From positions 124,001-188,000 of the forward strand of contig BSBM01000425.1 in the NCBI GenBank assembly GCA_027924585.1: 64,000 nucleotides of DNA, given 5' to 3'. The notes under the pieces were generated by a model, which saw only the letters and a list, made by a program, of their open reading frames with translations, ran no database searches and had not been told where the DNA came from. Both the position numbers and the translations under genes were made by a program. The DNA is from Larix kaempferi (lineage: Eukaryota > Streptophyta > Pinopsida > Pinales > Pinaceae). Below, piece by piece: positions 11,966 to 22,960 of this stretch. Positions within the stretch are counted from its first letter, which is position 1, and the number at the start of each line of letters is the position of its first letter.

Positions 11966-12860
11966 TTAGGATAGGTAGCGCTTCAAAAACCTTCCATTGA
12001 CTGGACCCCCTGACCAGGCGGACCCATCTTGGTGCTCCAATATAAAAGAATTTTCTCCTCGATTTGCTGTAATAATATAGGGACCCATCCACATATGCTC
12101 AAATTTCCCATGTTTATCTTCCCTTGGAACGTCCCACTTCAGGACTAGGTCATTTACCTGAAATTGATCTTCTTTTGCTTTTCTATCAAAGGCATTCTTT
12201 ATTTTTTCTTGGTGCCCCTGTACTTTGTCGTAGGCGCTACTTCTTAACTCATTCAATTCGGCTATCTGGTTTACCCTTCTCTACATGTGGTTTGGTTCTT
12301 CTTCTATCCCCTGCAGCAACCTCATAACCAGAAATCCTAGAGAAACTATAAAAACCACCTCGGCTCCATATACAAGCTGTAAAGGGGACATCCCAATGGC
12401 CCTCTTTGTACTTATTCTATCAGCTCACAGGGCATATTTCAGCTTCGTGTGCCAAGCTCTCTTATTATCCTCCAACAGCTTCTTTATGATTCTTACTAGA
12501 CTTTTGTTGGATGATTCTGCTAGTCCATTTCCCTAAGGGTAGTATGCCGTTGAATGATTCAGACTAATATGGTATTTGTGGAAAAAATTTATCATTTTCT
12601 TAGAACAAAATGCTGGTGTGTTATTTGTCACTATTGTTTTGGGACACTCGAACCTTGACAGGATATTGTCCTCCAAGAAATCCATGATAACGCCTTCAGT
12701 TTCTCTCCTAGTTGGTATGGCTTCTATCCACTTAGTGAAATAGTCCGTGCCTGTCAATATCCATCTATGTTGCCCCGAGGAGTGAGGATTTATCTCGCCA
12801 ATTAAGTCTAAACCCCACTGCTAGAAAGGTGCTTCTATTATGACAGGGTGAAGGGTAGTT
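11966..12860 (-). pseudogene. A integrase, core and C-terminal domains (decayed)
   Basis: The 12757-12533 piece is the integrase core of Ty3/gypsy type. It begins at the first catalytic Asp (TDYFTKWIEA) and includes VTNNTPAF, where the family has a V-(S/T)-D-N-x-P-x-F pattern. The second catalytic Asp is therefore replaced by Asn. After 12533 the frame is broken, so the region of the catalytic Glu is not intact. The 12256-11966 piece is the C-terminal domain, with the QVNDLVLKWD and GPYIITAN patterns usual for plant gypsy integrases. Two breaks and the lost Asp make it non-functional. It continues from the zinc-binding domain at about 12870-13030. Confidence 0.85.
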
Positions 12861-12869
12861 AAATGACCT

Positions 12870-13859
12870 TTATTTTTCCTTCAAAAATCTAGCATTGGTG
12901 ACAAACAATATTTCTTTGTATACATATGAAAACATGGTAAGCCAGTAGAAACTAGCCCTTAGGATTTTGTTGAATGTAACCTTCCATGAATGGTGGCCAC
13001 CACAGTTGCCCTTGTGAAACTTCTCCTTTGTGTGTTTAGCTTCCTTCTCAAGTAAGAAATTCAGTAGCACACCTCCAAGGTCCTTCCAATATAGGAATTG
13101 ATTCATAATACAATATTCTGCAGCTTTTAGTTTCACAGCTCTAGCCCTACTTTTGCTTAATCCCGAAGGAGCTTGCAAGTTTTGTAATACATACACAATG
13201 TCCGCATACCAAGAGGATGCAGAGAATTCTGGCCTCACTTGCACTCCCATATCTAGCTGGTTTGAATACCCTTGTAGGAAGTTCAATTGCAGAGAATCAC
13301 AGTTGGCCTTGGCCATTAATTTTGTTAACCCTTGCCCTTTCACCAATTCGGTGGGATTTATCTCTAGATCATACTCCAGCAATACAGCAATCCATTTAGC
13401 TCTTCTTCCTTCAGGGTCTGCTTGGGTGAGGATACCTTTCATAGCACTGTTTTGGACATGAGCAATGATGTGTGAATGGACGATGTACACCATGACGTCT
13501 TTTAGTGACTTGATCAAGGCATAAGCCTACTTTTCCATGATATTGTATCTCAATTCTGCATCTCTAAGTACCCTGGTGAAAAAGGCAATTGGTTGTTCCG
13601 CATTCTAGGCATTTCTCTATAACAACACCCCTACCATAGTGTGCTCAAAAGCATAGGAAAAAATCAAAAAATATTTAGAAAAATCTAGACTGGCTAATAC
13701 TGGGGCTTTGGTGATAGCATTCTTAATCCCCTTAAACGACTCTCTTGCTTCCACAGTCCACTTAACCTAATTTTCCTTTCTTAACATATTTGTAATATTC
13801 ATCATGTTTTTGGCAAAATTGGGAATGAATCTTTTGAGAAAGCTCACTTGCTCGATGAA
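12870..13859 (-). pseudogene. A RT thumb end, RT-linked RNase H and integrase zinc domain (decayed)
   Basis: Reading down from 13859, the RT end gives FLKRFIPNFAKNMMNIT. The RNase H domain follows (about 13700-13250). The first catalytic Asp, normally in a TDAS-like context, is in FSYAFEHTM here, with no Asp. The TDH-type third position reads SHIIAHVQNS, also without Asp. EYDLEINP then ends the domain. From about 13030 comes the integrase zinc-binding segment (HKGNCGGHH...KILRASFYW), whose closing Cys pair is not visible. The longest open piece is 13517-12870 (215 codons). The loss of RNase H residues may predate decay, because A has a second RNase H upstream of RT. B is inserted at 13860. 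Confidence 0.85.
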
Positions 13860-13864
13860 AGACT
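13860..13864. repeat. Target site duplication of B, left copy
   Basis: The bases agact precede the TGTTGTTGC end of B, and the same bases occur at 20557-20561. Joining the flanks across one copy restores the RT frame order of A, apart from a stop already present. Confidence 0.9.
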
Positions 13865-14029
13865 TGTTGTTGCAGCAACACCCCCCCAAAATTTTGTACA
13901 TATTGGGGCCCCTCCTTTAATTTTTTTTTTAGAAAGGCTACCTCAAAAGCTCATTCTCAGCTGTTAGCTTTGTTCTTCAAACAGAAAGTTTTGCCATGAA
14001 CCACTCCAAGTCTACCAGAAAGTCTTGTT

Positions 14030-15170
14030 TCTTAAGCAGAGGTTTTTGTGAAGTCTCCCTGAAAAGGGTCGCAGAACATTTTGATAAAGCCCCGCAGTGG
14101 CGGAAGCTTTTTGTTTAAAACTCCCGAAAGAAGACTTAGAAAATGTCGTTGGAAAGATTGCGGAAGCCAATGGACTTTTCCTCCCGAAACTGCGAAAAGA
14201 TTCGCCTTACTCTCCCGAAAGCTGCCGGAGGACTTCCTTGAAAAAATCCTTAAGTCTTCCCTCAACTTTCATGGCACCATTCGGGTTCTCTTTCCGCATT
14301 TGCCAAAACGCTCAAAACCTTTGCGAACACAATTCACGAATGTATCCCGAAATGGCGGAAATATTTAACAGAGCCGCCCGAAACCGCCAAGTAGCTTAGC
14401 CTTTTTCGAAATATTTAAGTCTTGAGGTTGCGAAAACATCAGCTATATTCTTCCCGAGCCTTCGCGGAAACCTTCGCGTTTCCTTTCCGCAACCCCGGCG
14501 AGAAAAGTTGTGGAAGATTTCAAGTTTTCCTTTTGAAGCACTGGGCGCCTTTCACCGATTTCTTCCGAAACAGTGGGCACCATGCGCCAAAACTTTCCGT
14601 AACTCTGCAAGAACTCAGAAATTTCATGTGAAATTCGTGGAACAAGTTGGCTTTTCCTTCTGCAGTCACGAAAGCATTCTCATTAACTCGCAGAAATGCT
14701 GAAACATCGGGCATTTGCAGAACCTTTCGAAGAAGCCGCCCGCAACAGTGGAGGCATTCAACGATCCCTTTCGAAGCAGCGAAGGATAGGGGCAAAAGCT
14801 TCCCACAATTCTCTCGAGGCCCGACCGATACTTAGAAACTTTTTGAAGTTTCCGAAAGCCTTGTGCGGAAGCATTCACCGAAACCTTCCGAAATGTCGGA
14901 GCCTTTTTATTTTTCTCTCCGCTACCGTGGGAACCTTTTTCAAAAGTTTAACGTTCACAATCATTTTGCGGAAAAGTTTCGCCTTTCCCTCCCGCAATAG
15001 CGGAAGCTTCCGAAACGTTTGAGCTTTGTGGAACGATTTCTCTTCCGCGTCGCGGAGGCCTTTTGTGGGCCCATTCGCCTTGGTTCCCCAAAATGGCGGA
15101 AGCTTTCGCCGTGTCTTCCCGCAATAGCGGAAGGAATTCGCAAGTTCATCCCGCGAATGGTGGTTGCACG
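14030..15170 (+). repeat. CpG-rich degenerate array of CCGCAATAGCGGAA-type palindromes in U3 of B
   Basis: About 1.1 kb is filled with variants of a short imperfect palindrome: CCCGCAATAGCGGAAG (about 14990 and 15117), AAAATGGCGGAAGC (about 15091), CCCGAAATGGCGGAAA (about 14347), CGCAGTGGCGGAAGC (about 14093), CCGCAACAGTGGAGG (about 14739) and others. Spacing is irregular. CpG is frequent, unlike most of the window. Short overlapping frames on both strands here are by-products of the repeat. It lies upstream of the U3 frame and may hold regulatory repeats. Confidence 0.6.
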
Positions 15171-15267
15171 CAGATCAAAACTTCTTGACGTGACACCGAC
15201 GCGCTAATATTAAAACCGCGAGTTTAATGTGCCACCCACCGAATTGAAGCCCCACACGTGCCCCACT

Positions 15268-15279
15268 TATTTAAATAAA
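15268..15279 (+). promoter_or_regulatory. Candidate TATA box upstream of the U3 frame of B
   Basis: TATTTAAATAAA lies about 950 bases before the ATG at 16221, just after a CACGTG element at about 15254. If the U3 frame has its own promoter, this is a plausible site; position and sequence are the only support. Confidence 0.25.
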
Positions 15280-16220
15280 AGGTGGGGGGTTTGAACCGAC
15301 CCCATTTCTAACTTGTGTCGATTAAACAACTGTTGGACGTCGCGCAAATCATTCCAGCTCATCTTGCGCGACCACGTTCGCAGCCACCTCAGTCAGCTAT
15401 TCTCGTCGGTGCCAGGTAGGATCTTAACCTTTAAATTTGTCCCTTCTACATGTCATATTGCTCTTGGGTTATCTTTCTTTTGAAAACAATAGGCATGGGG
15501 TGAATGTCGACGGGAAAAATGCCCGTCATGGGCTGTTTTGCCCGTCGAGTGCGGTCCAAATTCGTATTTCCTGTCGTTGGTATATTGATTAAGAAAAATG
15601 ATAATTTGGATGGACGGATTTATTGTTTTCCCAAGTTCCTCCTGAGGCCCCGTGGACCTTTTCATGTCCCCAGTCGAAAGCTAAAACGTAGCCCCCCGGG
15701 TTTTTCATAAACCTCAGTCCCGGTGTAACCTCTACCCATTTCAAAACTTGAGACAGGCGCCATCGCCCTTGATCAAACCAGCCATAGGACGCCCCGTCAA
15801 ATATTATAAATAACAATAGCGTCTGGGCTGAAACCTCTCGCCTGTGTGTCAACATGGAGGGTCATCCTTGGTCTAGTTTTTAAAATTTGTTTCGACCTCA
15901 GACTCGCCCGCTACTAATCATTAAAAGCACCGTGACGAAGGTCACCCTTTTCCCCTGGCAGCCGGGCCGAGAGCAAGTGGCTCCTGCAACACACCTACCC
16001 TCTCGGGAGCATTCTGAACCATGTCCCTTTAAAGAATTAAGATGATTTAATCTAGATTTCTTATTTGGAACAGTGTATTTGCTCCCAGCATACAGTTTCA
16101 CAGTTTTATTCATATATATCATTGGCCTGGTTAAATGGGTGATGCTTTTGTTAAAGTCTCACAATATGTTGCTCAATTTCATAATGACTTGTATATGGGT
16201 GCTATCAAGGATAAGTCAAA

Positions 16221-19200
16221 ATGCCGAAAGCCGGTAAGAAGAAGGCTAAAATGACAGAAAAGAAGCCTACACCACTTAAAACTGAGACCTCACTCTAGGA
16301 TACTAGGTGCACCACCGGGGTCCCTCCTGAAATCAGATGGGGTGACATCTATAGAATGATCCGGGACCAAGAGATCCCAGATATGTTGCTAGAAGAAGGG
16401 CCGATTTATCTCAATATCAGACCCTCAGGCATAACTAGAGCCGCTACCCGCCCTGAGCTGTTCCCCTGTGCTGAAGTGATCGGATGGATACTCCAACATG
16501 TCGATGCTGAAGGGAGAGTGATAAATGACAGCGGGAAAGTGGCTATTGCCTCATTTCAACCCGCGTATCTTGCAGCAGCCTACAAATTTCCCCGGGTCCA
16601 ACAATCTCTGACTGATGAATGGCTGAGCCAGATGAACAACGTCGAGATGGCCAAGAAGCTACTAATGGCAGGCAAACATTTGAGAAAGAAAGGAAATGAT
16701 GAATATGACGTACAGAATCTGAGACCTCCTTTCAGATTGATCGCTTTGATGCTGTGCAGAATCTTCGGCATGCTCGATGGCACAGTGTATAAGATTCAGT
16801 GGGTCCCTATTATCCACTACGTGGCATTTAAGGGAACTGTGATTGACTGGGCCACTCTCCTGTCAGATAGTTTGGCCTCGATGATAGTTGCTGCTAAAGA
16901 AGGACTAGCCTTGAAGAAGGCTGAATTTTTCATGTCCTCATATCTGATTGATTGTATTTTGGCCAAAATAGACTTCCCCAAATTGGGCTGCACATGGGAT
17001 AAGGCCACTACCCCGGTCTATATCGCTTTCAGGATGTTGTGGGCTCAGAATTACAAGCCTAGTTACAAACTCATCTGTGAGGGGTTCATCATGCCCCTGT
17101 ATGAGAAAATATTCAAGGAGGAGCCCAACTGCCTATCAGAGAATGCTTTGGAAGTCCTTGAGAATTACGGGGATTTTTACTTTTCGAAGCAAGGCACCTA
17201 CCTCAGAATGTTTGGAGGAACTAAGCCCCCATACATTTTTCCGCAGTATGCCACAGATTATGTAGTCCTTAAGGAAGCAGTAAGACAAATCTTCCTGGAT
17301 GGAATTGGGGCAATGCTCCACAAACAGCATAAGGCTTCCTTTCCCCCTCTACCTTTCTGCATAGGTGCTTACAAGTTCTCGGGGGTTGCCTCAGCCGAAG
17401 AATTTGTGCAGGAGCTGAAATCCTTCCACTTCGGTGAGGTAATCTTCCACAGGAATGACAGGAGGGGAAAAGTTGTTGAACACTGTAAGGAGATTTATGC
17501 TCACTTCGAGTACTCTCACTACCCTGATGCCGAGGAAGAAGCGTTCAGGGGCATCAGCAACATGACTGAGCTACGGGTCTGTCGCCAAGGCACTGGAGCA
17601 AGCTCTAGCTCAGCCAAGGTCCAGAAGACTAGCCAGCAGTAGGAGAAAGAAGCTGAGGATGCCCGAGCTCAGGAAGAGCTCAGATTAAGAGAAGAAGCAA
17701 GGTTACTCCAGGAGGCGGAGGAAGCCAGATTGCAGCGAGAAGCGAAAGAAGAGCTGAAAGCAAGGGAAGATGCTCAAGCAAGTGGGTTTGGTGTCCAAGA
17801 CATGGAAATAGATGCATCTCAAGCAGGTGGCTCTGGTACCCAAAAGGCGGGAGTGGATCCAGCTCAGGAAGTCCGGACCCCACCTGCTGAAGAAGACATA
17901 GACATCATAGACCGCCCTATTGTCCCGTACACTCCATCGGGAAAACATACGGTGTCTAGGTGGAATGAGTTTGTCTATGACAAGAAGAGGAAAGCTATGA
18001 TCCTCAAATCGGAAGAGAGGATCAAAAGTCCCTTCCATGAAGGCATTGTTACCCACCGAGAGGTCACCATAATGCAGAACACAGATCAAGATCCCTTTGC
18101 TATGGCATCCGCAGCTGTGGAAACAGCAAAAGCATCACTGGACAATGTGGGCGTGATAGTCAGAGAAAATGTATTGACAAAGAAGAGAGCTCGTTCGCTA
18201 CAACAGACGGTGGCTAATGAGCAGGCCCAAAGGGATTTGGTAGTCAACAAGTATAATTGCCTATATGCCGAGCATAAAGAGCTATCAGGTAAGTATAACA
18301 AGCTAGAAGAGGAAAAGGACCAACTGACACTCCAAATGATGATTGTGGAGGCAGAGAAGAATAGAGCAGAAGATAAAGCATCCTGGCTAGAAGCAGACAA
18401 GCAGACATTAGCTGAGCAGTTAGAGCAAGCTGAGAGCAGAACGATGGACATGTCTCCCTTCCATGAGCTATCCTGTAGCATCCTGAAACAAATGCATGAA
18501 GCTCAGGAGCTAATCACTGATGAGGTTTGCAAGCTCAAGGCCATGGTGGTCAGGTTAAAAGAAATCAATGCGGAGGCCCATAGGCTCAAAGCTAAGAACA
18601 CCCGTGTCAAGGAAAATATCATAAGTCAGATGGCATGGAGAGAAGGAAAAGGGGGTCTCCCCACGCACCTCCCATTTAAATCTGTGGACGGTTTTAATGA
18701 GGACATAGCACTGTTGGAGTTTGGCAGGAACTGTTCCAGTAAGCTGATAGCCAGTGTGCAAAGAACAACAGATAAAATTAGCAGTCTGTACCAAAGGCTC
18801 CAAGAGGTACATGACAAATGAAAATTGAGCTTCCCTCAGACCCTGGAGGACTTTCCAAAAAAGGAGCAACGTTTGTCTCAACTAAAGGAAGAATTGGGCG
18901 TTCAAATGGAGTATGTGAAGAGGATTGATGTCCTGGCTATTGATGACCTCCAACATTATATTGGATCGTCATCACTCCATAACCATCTGCTGAAGGAAGT
19001 GCATCAAGCTGCAGTAGCAGAAGTTCAAAGCATTGGATCAGAGCTCGGGAAGAATGTGACTTCTCAAAAAATCTTGTTCCCTACTGCAGCAAACATAGTC
19101 ATAAGGGACACAGGTGTCTGGTATAGCTACATAGCAGAGGAGGAAAGAAAGGCTGCAGCAGCAGCAGGAGCAACAGCAGATCCAGAATCTTCTCTCCCAG

Positions 19201-19394
19201 CAGCCATTCCAGCTACAGCAGTGGGCTCGATTCCCTCTTCCCCAGCAGTGGTAGAAAGTCTAGCCATCTCAATCCCTTCTTCCCAAGCAGAAGTAGCAGC
19301 AACAATTGGTTCAAGTGTCTCTTCCCAGGAAGCATCAGCAGCATCAGTTGACTTGGGCGATCCTCTCCCAGCTGAAGCTCATGCACAAGAATGA
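16221..19394 (+). pseudogene. U3-encoded protein of B, 1,058-codon frame with three stops
   Basis: One reading frame runs from ATG 16221 to the stop at 19392 without any frameshift. It is interrupted only by TAG at 16296 (codon 26), TAG at 17640 (codon 474) and TGA at 18819 (codon 867). Each fits a single C-to-T or G-to-A change from Trp or Gln. Residues 1-20 are Lys-rich. Residues about 45-460 form a globular domain with PPFRLIALMLC, MPLYEKIFKEEP and AEEFVQELKSFHFGEV. About 475-510 is an Arg/Glu helix, then an acidic linker (DMEIDASQ). About 650-830 is a long coiled coil. The last 85 residues are Ala/Ser/Pro-rich. Order and several motifs match the U3 frame of A (PPIYKVIFGEEL, VEELLKSLGFKKDV). 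I do not recognise a known family. It is not gag or pol, and its place inside an LTR argues against a host gene. Confidence 0.8.
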
Positions 19395-19602
19395 TAGCAC
19401 GATATTAGAACATTATTTCTGTTATGTGTATTTTGTTAAACTCTCAAATGTATAAAGCGTGAGCTATGGGACAGTTGTCCATTCTTTTTGTTAAATATTT
19501 TGTAAAAGAAAAGAATCACAATTTTGTCTATTATAGGAGAGAAAATTCTGTAGATGACAAGTGGAAGATTCTAGGTGGCATCCCAAAGGGCAGTTTTGTA
19601 AT

Positions 19603-19712
19603 TATAAATAGGAGCTAGGAAGAATAGAAGAGGACTTTTGGCAGGGAATGAAATTTTGAAACCCATACGAGCTACCTTGTATCGGTCCTGTAAAATCGAA
19701 TTTTCTAATAAA
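19603..19712 (+). promoter_or_regulatory. B LTR core promoter and poly(A) signal
   Basis: TATAAATA (19603-19610) is followed about 100 bases later by AATAAA (19707-19712). This is the normal spacing of U3/R and R/U5 signals in a plant LTR. Both lie downstream of the long frame, so the frame sits in U3 as in element A. Confidence 0.7.
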
Positions 19713-19875
19713 AGCTAGGGAGAAGGACGTTTTGCATGGGAATGTTGGATGGATGTATCTTGGAATATTCTAATGACTTCCGTACTGTAATGTGAGATCA
19801 TTCTTACTATCTGAACTATTTCTTTGTATTAATGATTTTGCTCCTGCCTGTGCATACGAATTTTCTCCATTTTGT

Positions 19876-20320
19876 GAACAATGAATGCGTTTCATATTAA
19901 ATCAGGAGCTATCTGCTGGTATCTTTATCATTGTTGTAGAGTTCTCTTTTAGATTAAATGGATAACGGTTCTTTCTTCAAGATAACTCATATGGCTCATT
20001 GTTCATGCCTTTAACTTGCTCCTTGCAGGGATCTTTAAATTTAATTTCAGTTTGTTTACATTTAGATCTGTTTATTCGTTCTTTCCATTTAGATTAGATA
20101 ATTTTTCTTCTTTCTCTATTTCATGAGCAATAGATACGTGTTACATTAAACTAGAAGCTATCTTGTAAGATTTTTTATCTAGCTGTAGCTTTACCTGTAA
20201 GAATTAACAACTATTTGTTCTTTCTTTATGTTATCTGTTACAGCTTATTGCTCATCCTTTAAGCGTGCTCCCTGCAAGGATAGGTAGATTTACTTCAGTT
20301 TCTAGGCTTAGATTTGTTTT
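19876..20320 (+). repeat. Imperfect tandem duplication in R/U5 of B
   Basis: Two diverged copies start near 19876 and 20122 (unit about 246 bp). Shared landmarks in order are ATGA..CAAT.., CATTAAA.., a GTTCTTTCTT segment, a CTCATTGTTCATGC/TTATTGCTCATCC segment, GCTCC.TGCA.GGAT and TTAGAT.TGTTT. Many substitutions show it is old. Confidence 0.6.
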
Positions 20321-20556
20321 AGTTGCATCTAGATCGAGTATAAACTAGGCACTTGCATCTCATTAAAAAACATAAAATCCAAAAGAAAGGTGGATCGGTC
20401 CATAACTGATACAATCGGAATTAAACTCCAAACCCACGGTTGTCGGAACCGCTAACCGAACGGATTCCCTACACCAAACAGGAGATAATCTAATTGGGAT
20501 CATCTCTCGGGGAGAATCCCTTTTTGATTGATGCTACGATAGCTAAGGCATCAACA

Positions 20557-20663
20557 AGACTACACCTTCTTTTTGTTCCTTGGCTTTCCAACTTTCGGGA
20601 TAGCACTAACCCTTTCTGGATCGATGTTGATACCTCCCTTGGAAATGATGTGACCCAAGAGCT
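20557..20663 (-). pseudogene. A reverse transcriptase, 107-base island between B and C
   Basis: On the minus strand this encodes KLLGHIISKGGINIDP followed by AIPKVGKPRNKK, the RT connection typical of Ty3/gypsy. It joins the RT fragment right of C (28294 upward) to the fragment left of B (13859 downward). Both insertion junctions keep the expected residue order. Confidence 0.9.
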
Positions 20664-21271
20664 TGTTAAATTTTCAGTATTAAATCACAATACTATAGGA
20701 TCTTTGCTGAGAGAATAACATCTACAGTATATCAATGCATGACAATCATAATATGACAAGCATCACAAGCATCATAAGAATCAAAAGCATAGAGACAAGA
20801 GACACAGAGTTTCCGTGGGGAAAACCCTAAGGTGAAAAACCCCACAACTTCCTCAGAGATAGAGAGAGCAATGGCTCAACCAAAATACAACCAAATAATA
20901 CAGAGATAGTCTCCTAGCAGATGATCCTCCTCCTCCTCACTAGTGCGCCACTTTCCAGAGAGAGAGATAGATACTTTTCCGAGTGAGTAAAATAGAGATC
21001 TCCTATCTCTATTTATACTCACCTTTTTGCCCAGTGACCTACTGGGGCCGACTTGTCTACTTGAGTACATCCACATTATATTATATATTAATTAGGGCCG
21101 ACCCCATAAGGTGGTCTAATAACCCATCGGCAAGTACACACACTTGCGACACTTGTCAATCCACATGACGACACTTCCTTATAGAGGAATAATACATCTC
21201 TTATAAGGGTACAATAAATATAAATATAATATACAGATGAAATACATTCCGAAGTTACATATACATCAACA
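20664..21271 (-). repeat. C 3' LTR
   Basis: The 608-bp LTR starts TGTTAAATTTTCAG and ends ATACATCAACA. It is nearly identical to 27676-28288. A minus-strand TATA box (GTATAAATAG) is at about 21009-21018. Confidence 0.97.
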
Positions 21272-21280
21272 CTCCCTCTT
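21272..21280 (-). promoter_or_regulatory. C polypurine tract
   Basis: The minus strand reads AAGAGGGAG directly before the TGTTGATG start of the 3' LTR. The same tract stands at 38472-38480 in the related element D. Confidence 0.85.
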
Positions 21281-21499
21281 AACTAGGAAGGTATTTCTCG
21301 ACACAGATCTGCTAGACAAGTCTTCTTCTCTGGATCATCGTCATCGATGCATCGTCATCATCATCGTCACTGCTACTGCTATCTCATCCAATCTCTGTCT
21401 CTACTCGTCATAGGAAGTTCTACAGAGCCAGTCCTTTTTCATACTGGATGTAGGCCCACCACCTGCAGGTCTTCGTCATCACTGGCCATACTGTGGAAT

Positions 21500-22060
21500 C
21501 CTCAGGACTTATTACGTGCGTCACAAAACCTCGAAAGAGCATCCCAGGATATTACGGGTACACAAATCCAACCTGTAGGATCTCCCAGGGCGCTATTACA
21601 TGTGACCCCACCACAAAACCTCGAAAGAGCATCTTAGGATGTTACGGGTACACAACTCCGACCTAAGATCTCCCAGGGCACAAATTACATGTGGTCCACC
21701 ACAAAACCTAGCAAGAGCATCTCAGGATGTTACGGGTACACAACTCCGACCTCAGATCTCCTAGGGCACAAATTACATGTGGTCATGGGAAAACCTCGCA
21801 AGAGCATCTCAGGATGTTACGGGTACACAACTCCGACCTGAAATCTCCCAGGGTCCAAATTACATGCCATAGGACAAAACCTCGCAAGAGCATCTCAGGA
21901 TGTTACGGGTACACAACTCCGACCTGAGATCTCCCAGGGCACAAATTACATGTCCTCCCAAAGCAATGTCTCGAAAGAGCATCCCAGGCTGTTACGGGTA
22001 CACAACTCCGACCTATAGGATCTCCCAGACATGCTCATCTACACAACCTGATCCACGGCC
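21500..22060 (-). repeat. Six 86-90 bp tandem units in the 3' untranslated region of C
   Basis: The word TTACGGGTACAC recurs at 21552, 21642, 21730, 21817, 21903 and 21992. Each unit also has a ...AAGAGCATC..AGGATG... segment before it and a ...CCGACCT.AGATCTCC... segment after it. The array lies between the 3' LTR and pol. Open frames on the plus strand are products of the repeat. Confidence 0.85.
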
Positions 22061-22089
22061 ACAGAGTATCAACCTGATACTCACCATTA

Positions 22090-22960
22090 ATCATCCTGAT
22101 GTACTCATGATCGTCCTGATCATAATCACTGCAACGTCCTGCTGCAAGTCATCTGGAGCAACATCCTGAATCTCGTCATCCATGATCGTCCTGATCATCA
22201 ATGCAACATCCTGCTGCATGTCATCTGGAGCAACATCCTGAAGCTCGTCATCTATGATCATCCTGATCATCACTGCAACATCCTGCTGCATGATCTACCT
22301 GATCATCAATGCATCTTCCTGATGCATACCAAGTATCATACATGATCCTCCTGATCATCAATGTATCCACCTGATACAAATATATGATACATATCATCAT
22401 ACATGATCCTCCTGATCATCAATGCATCTACCTGATGCATACCAAGTATCTACCTGATACATATCATCATACATGATCCTCCTGATCATCAATGCATCTA
22501 CCTGATGCATACCAAGTATCTACCTGATACATATCATCATACATGATCCTCCTGATCATCAATGCATCTACCTGATGCATACCAAGTATCTACCTGATAC
22601 ATATCATCATACATGATCCTCCTGATCATCAATGTATCCACCTGATACAAATACAAATACATGATACATATCACCATACATGATCCACCTGATCATACAA
22701 TGTATCCACCTGATACATATACAGATACATGGTCCAAGCATCCAACATGATGCATAAACAATACATACACATGATCCAACTGATCATATCCTGCATCCAA
22801 CATGATGCGTACATACATACATAAAATGATCCAACTGATCATATCCTGCATCCAACATGATGCGTACATACATACATAAAATGATCCAACTGATCATATC
22901 CAGCATCCAACATGATGCGTACATACATACATAAAATGATCCAACTGATCATATCAAGCA
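22090..22960 (-). repeat. Hairpin-field array in the 3' untranslated region of C
   Basis: Three successive tandem arrays occur with units of about 72 bp (22151-22300), 70 bp (22441, 22511, 22581) and 55 bp (22801, 22856, 22911). All are made of short inverted repeats with 5-6 base loops. Plus-strand examples are ATGATC-CTCCT-GATCAT (22403-22419), ATGCATC-TACCT-GATGCAT (22422-22440), GTATC-TACCT-GATAC (22446-22460) and ATGATC-CAACT-GATCAT (22826-22842). Stems vary but stay complementary, and the loops are alike (sense strand AGGAG, AGGTA, AGGTG, AGTTG). The function is unknown. Confidence 0.85.

Larger units (their letters stand above)
13865..20556 (+). mobile_element. Element B: probable 6.7-kb solo LTR of a giant-LTR gypsy element
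   Basis: B starts TGTTGTTGCAGCAACA and ends GGCATCAACA, with a perfect 5-bp TSD (agact), so it integrated as an LTR-retrotransposon product. I find no pair of direct terminal repeats inside, no primer site and no gag or pol. Its internal order matches one LTR of A: non-coding U3, a long frame (16221-19394), a TATA box (19603-19610), AATAAA (19707-19712), then R/U5. The simplest reading is a single LTR left by recombination between the two LTRs of a full element. The sense is plus, opposite to A. Confidence 0.8.

Noticed and set aside
14032-15207. Cluster of overlapping 60-108 codon frames on both strands
   Set aside because: They arise from the GC-rich palindromic repeat in U3 of B, with no consistent frame or known motif.
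13865-20556. Reading B as a host gene with a retained 1,058-codon frame
   Set aside because: The flanking 5-bp duplication, TG...CA ends, LTR-type TATA/AATAAA order downstream and similarity to the LTR frame of A all indicate an LTR.
13865-20556. Reading B as a complete element with two short LTRs
   Set aside because: The first and last segments share no direct repeat that I can see, and there is no primer binding site or polypurine tract inside.
21347-22291. Plus-strand frames of 66-96 codons in the C 3' untranslated region
   Set aside because: They repeat with the tandem units and lie antisense to the element; repeat artefacts.
22441-22650. CRISPR-like appearance of regularly spaced repeats
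   Set aside because: Units are contiguous tandem repeats without unique spacers, inside a plant retrotransposon.
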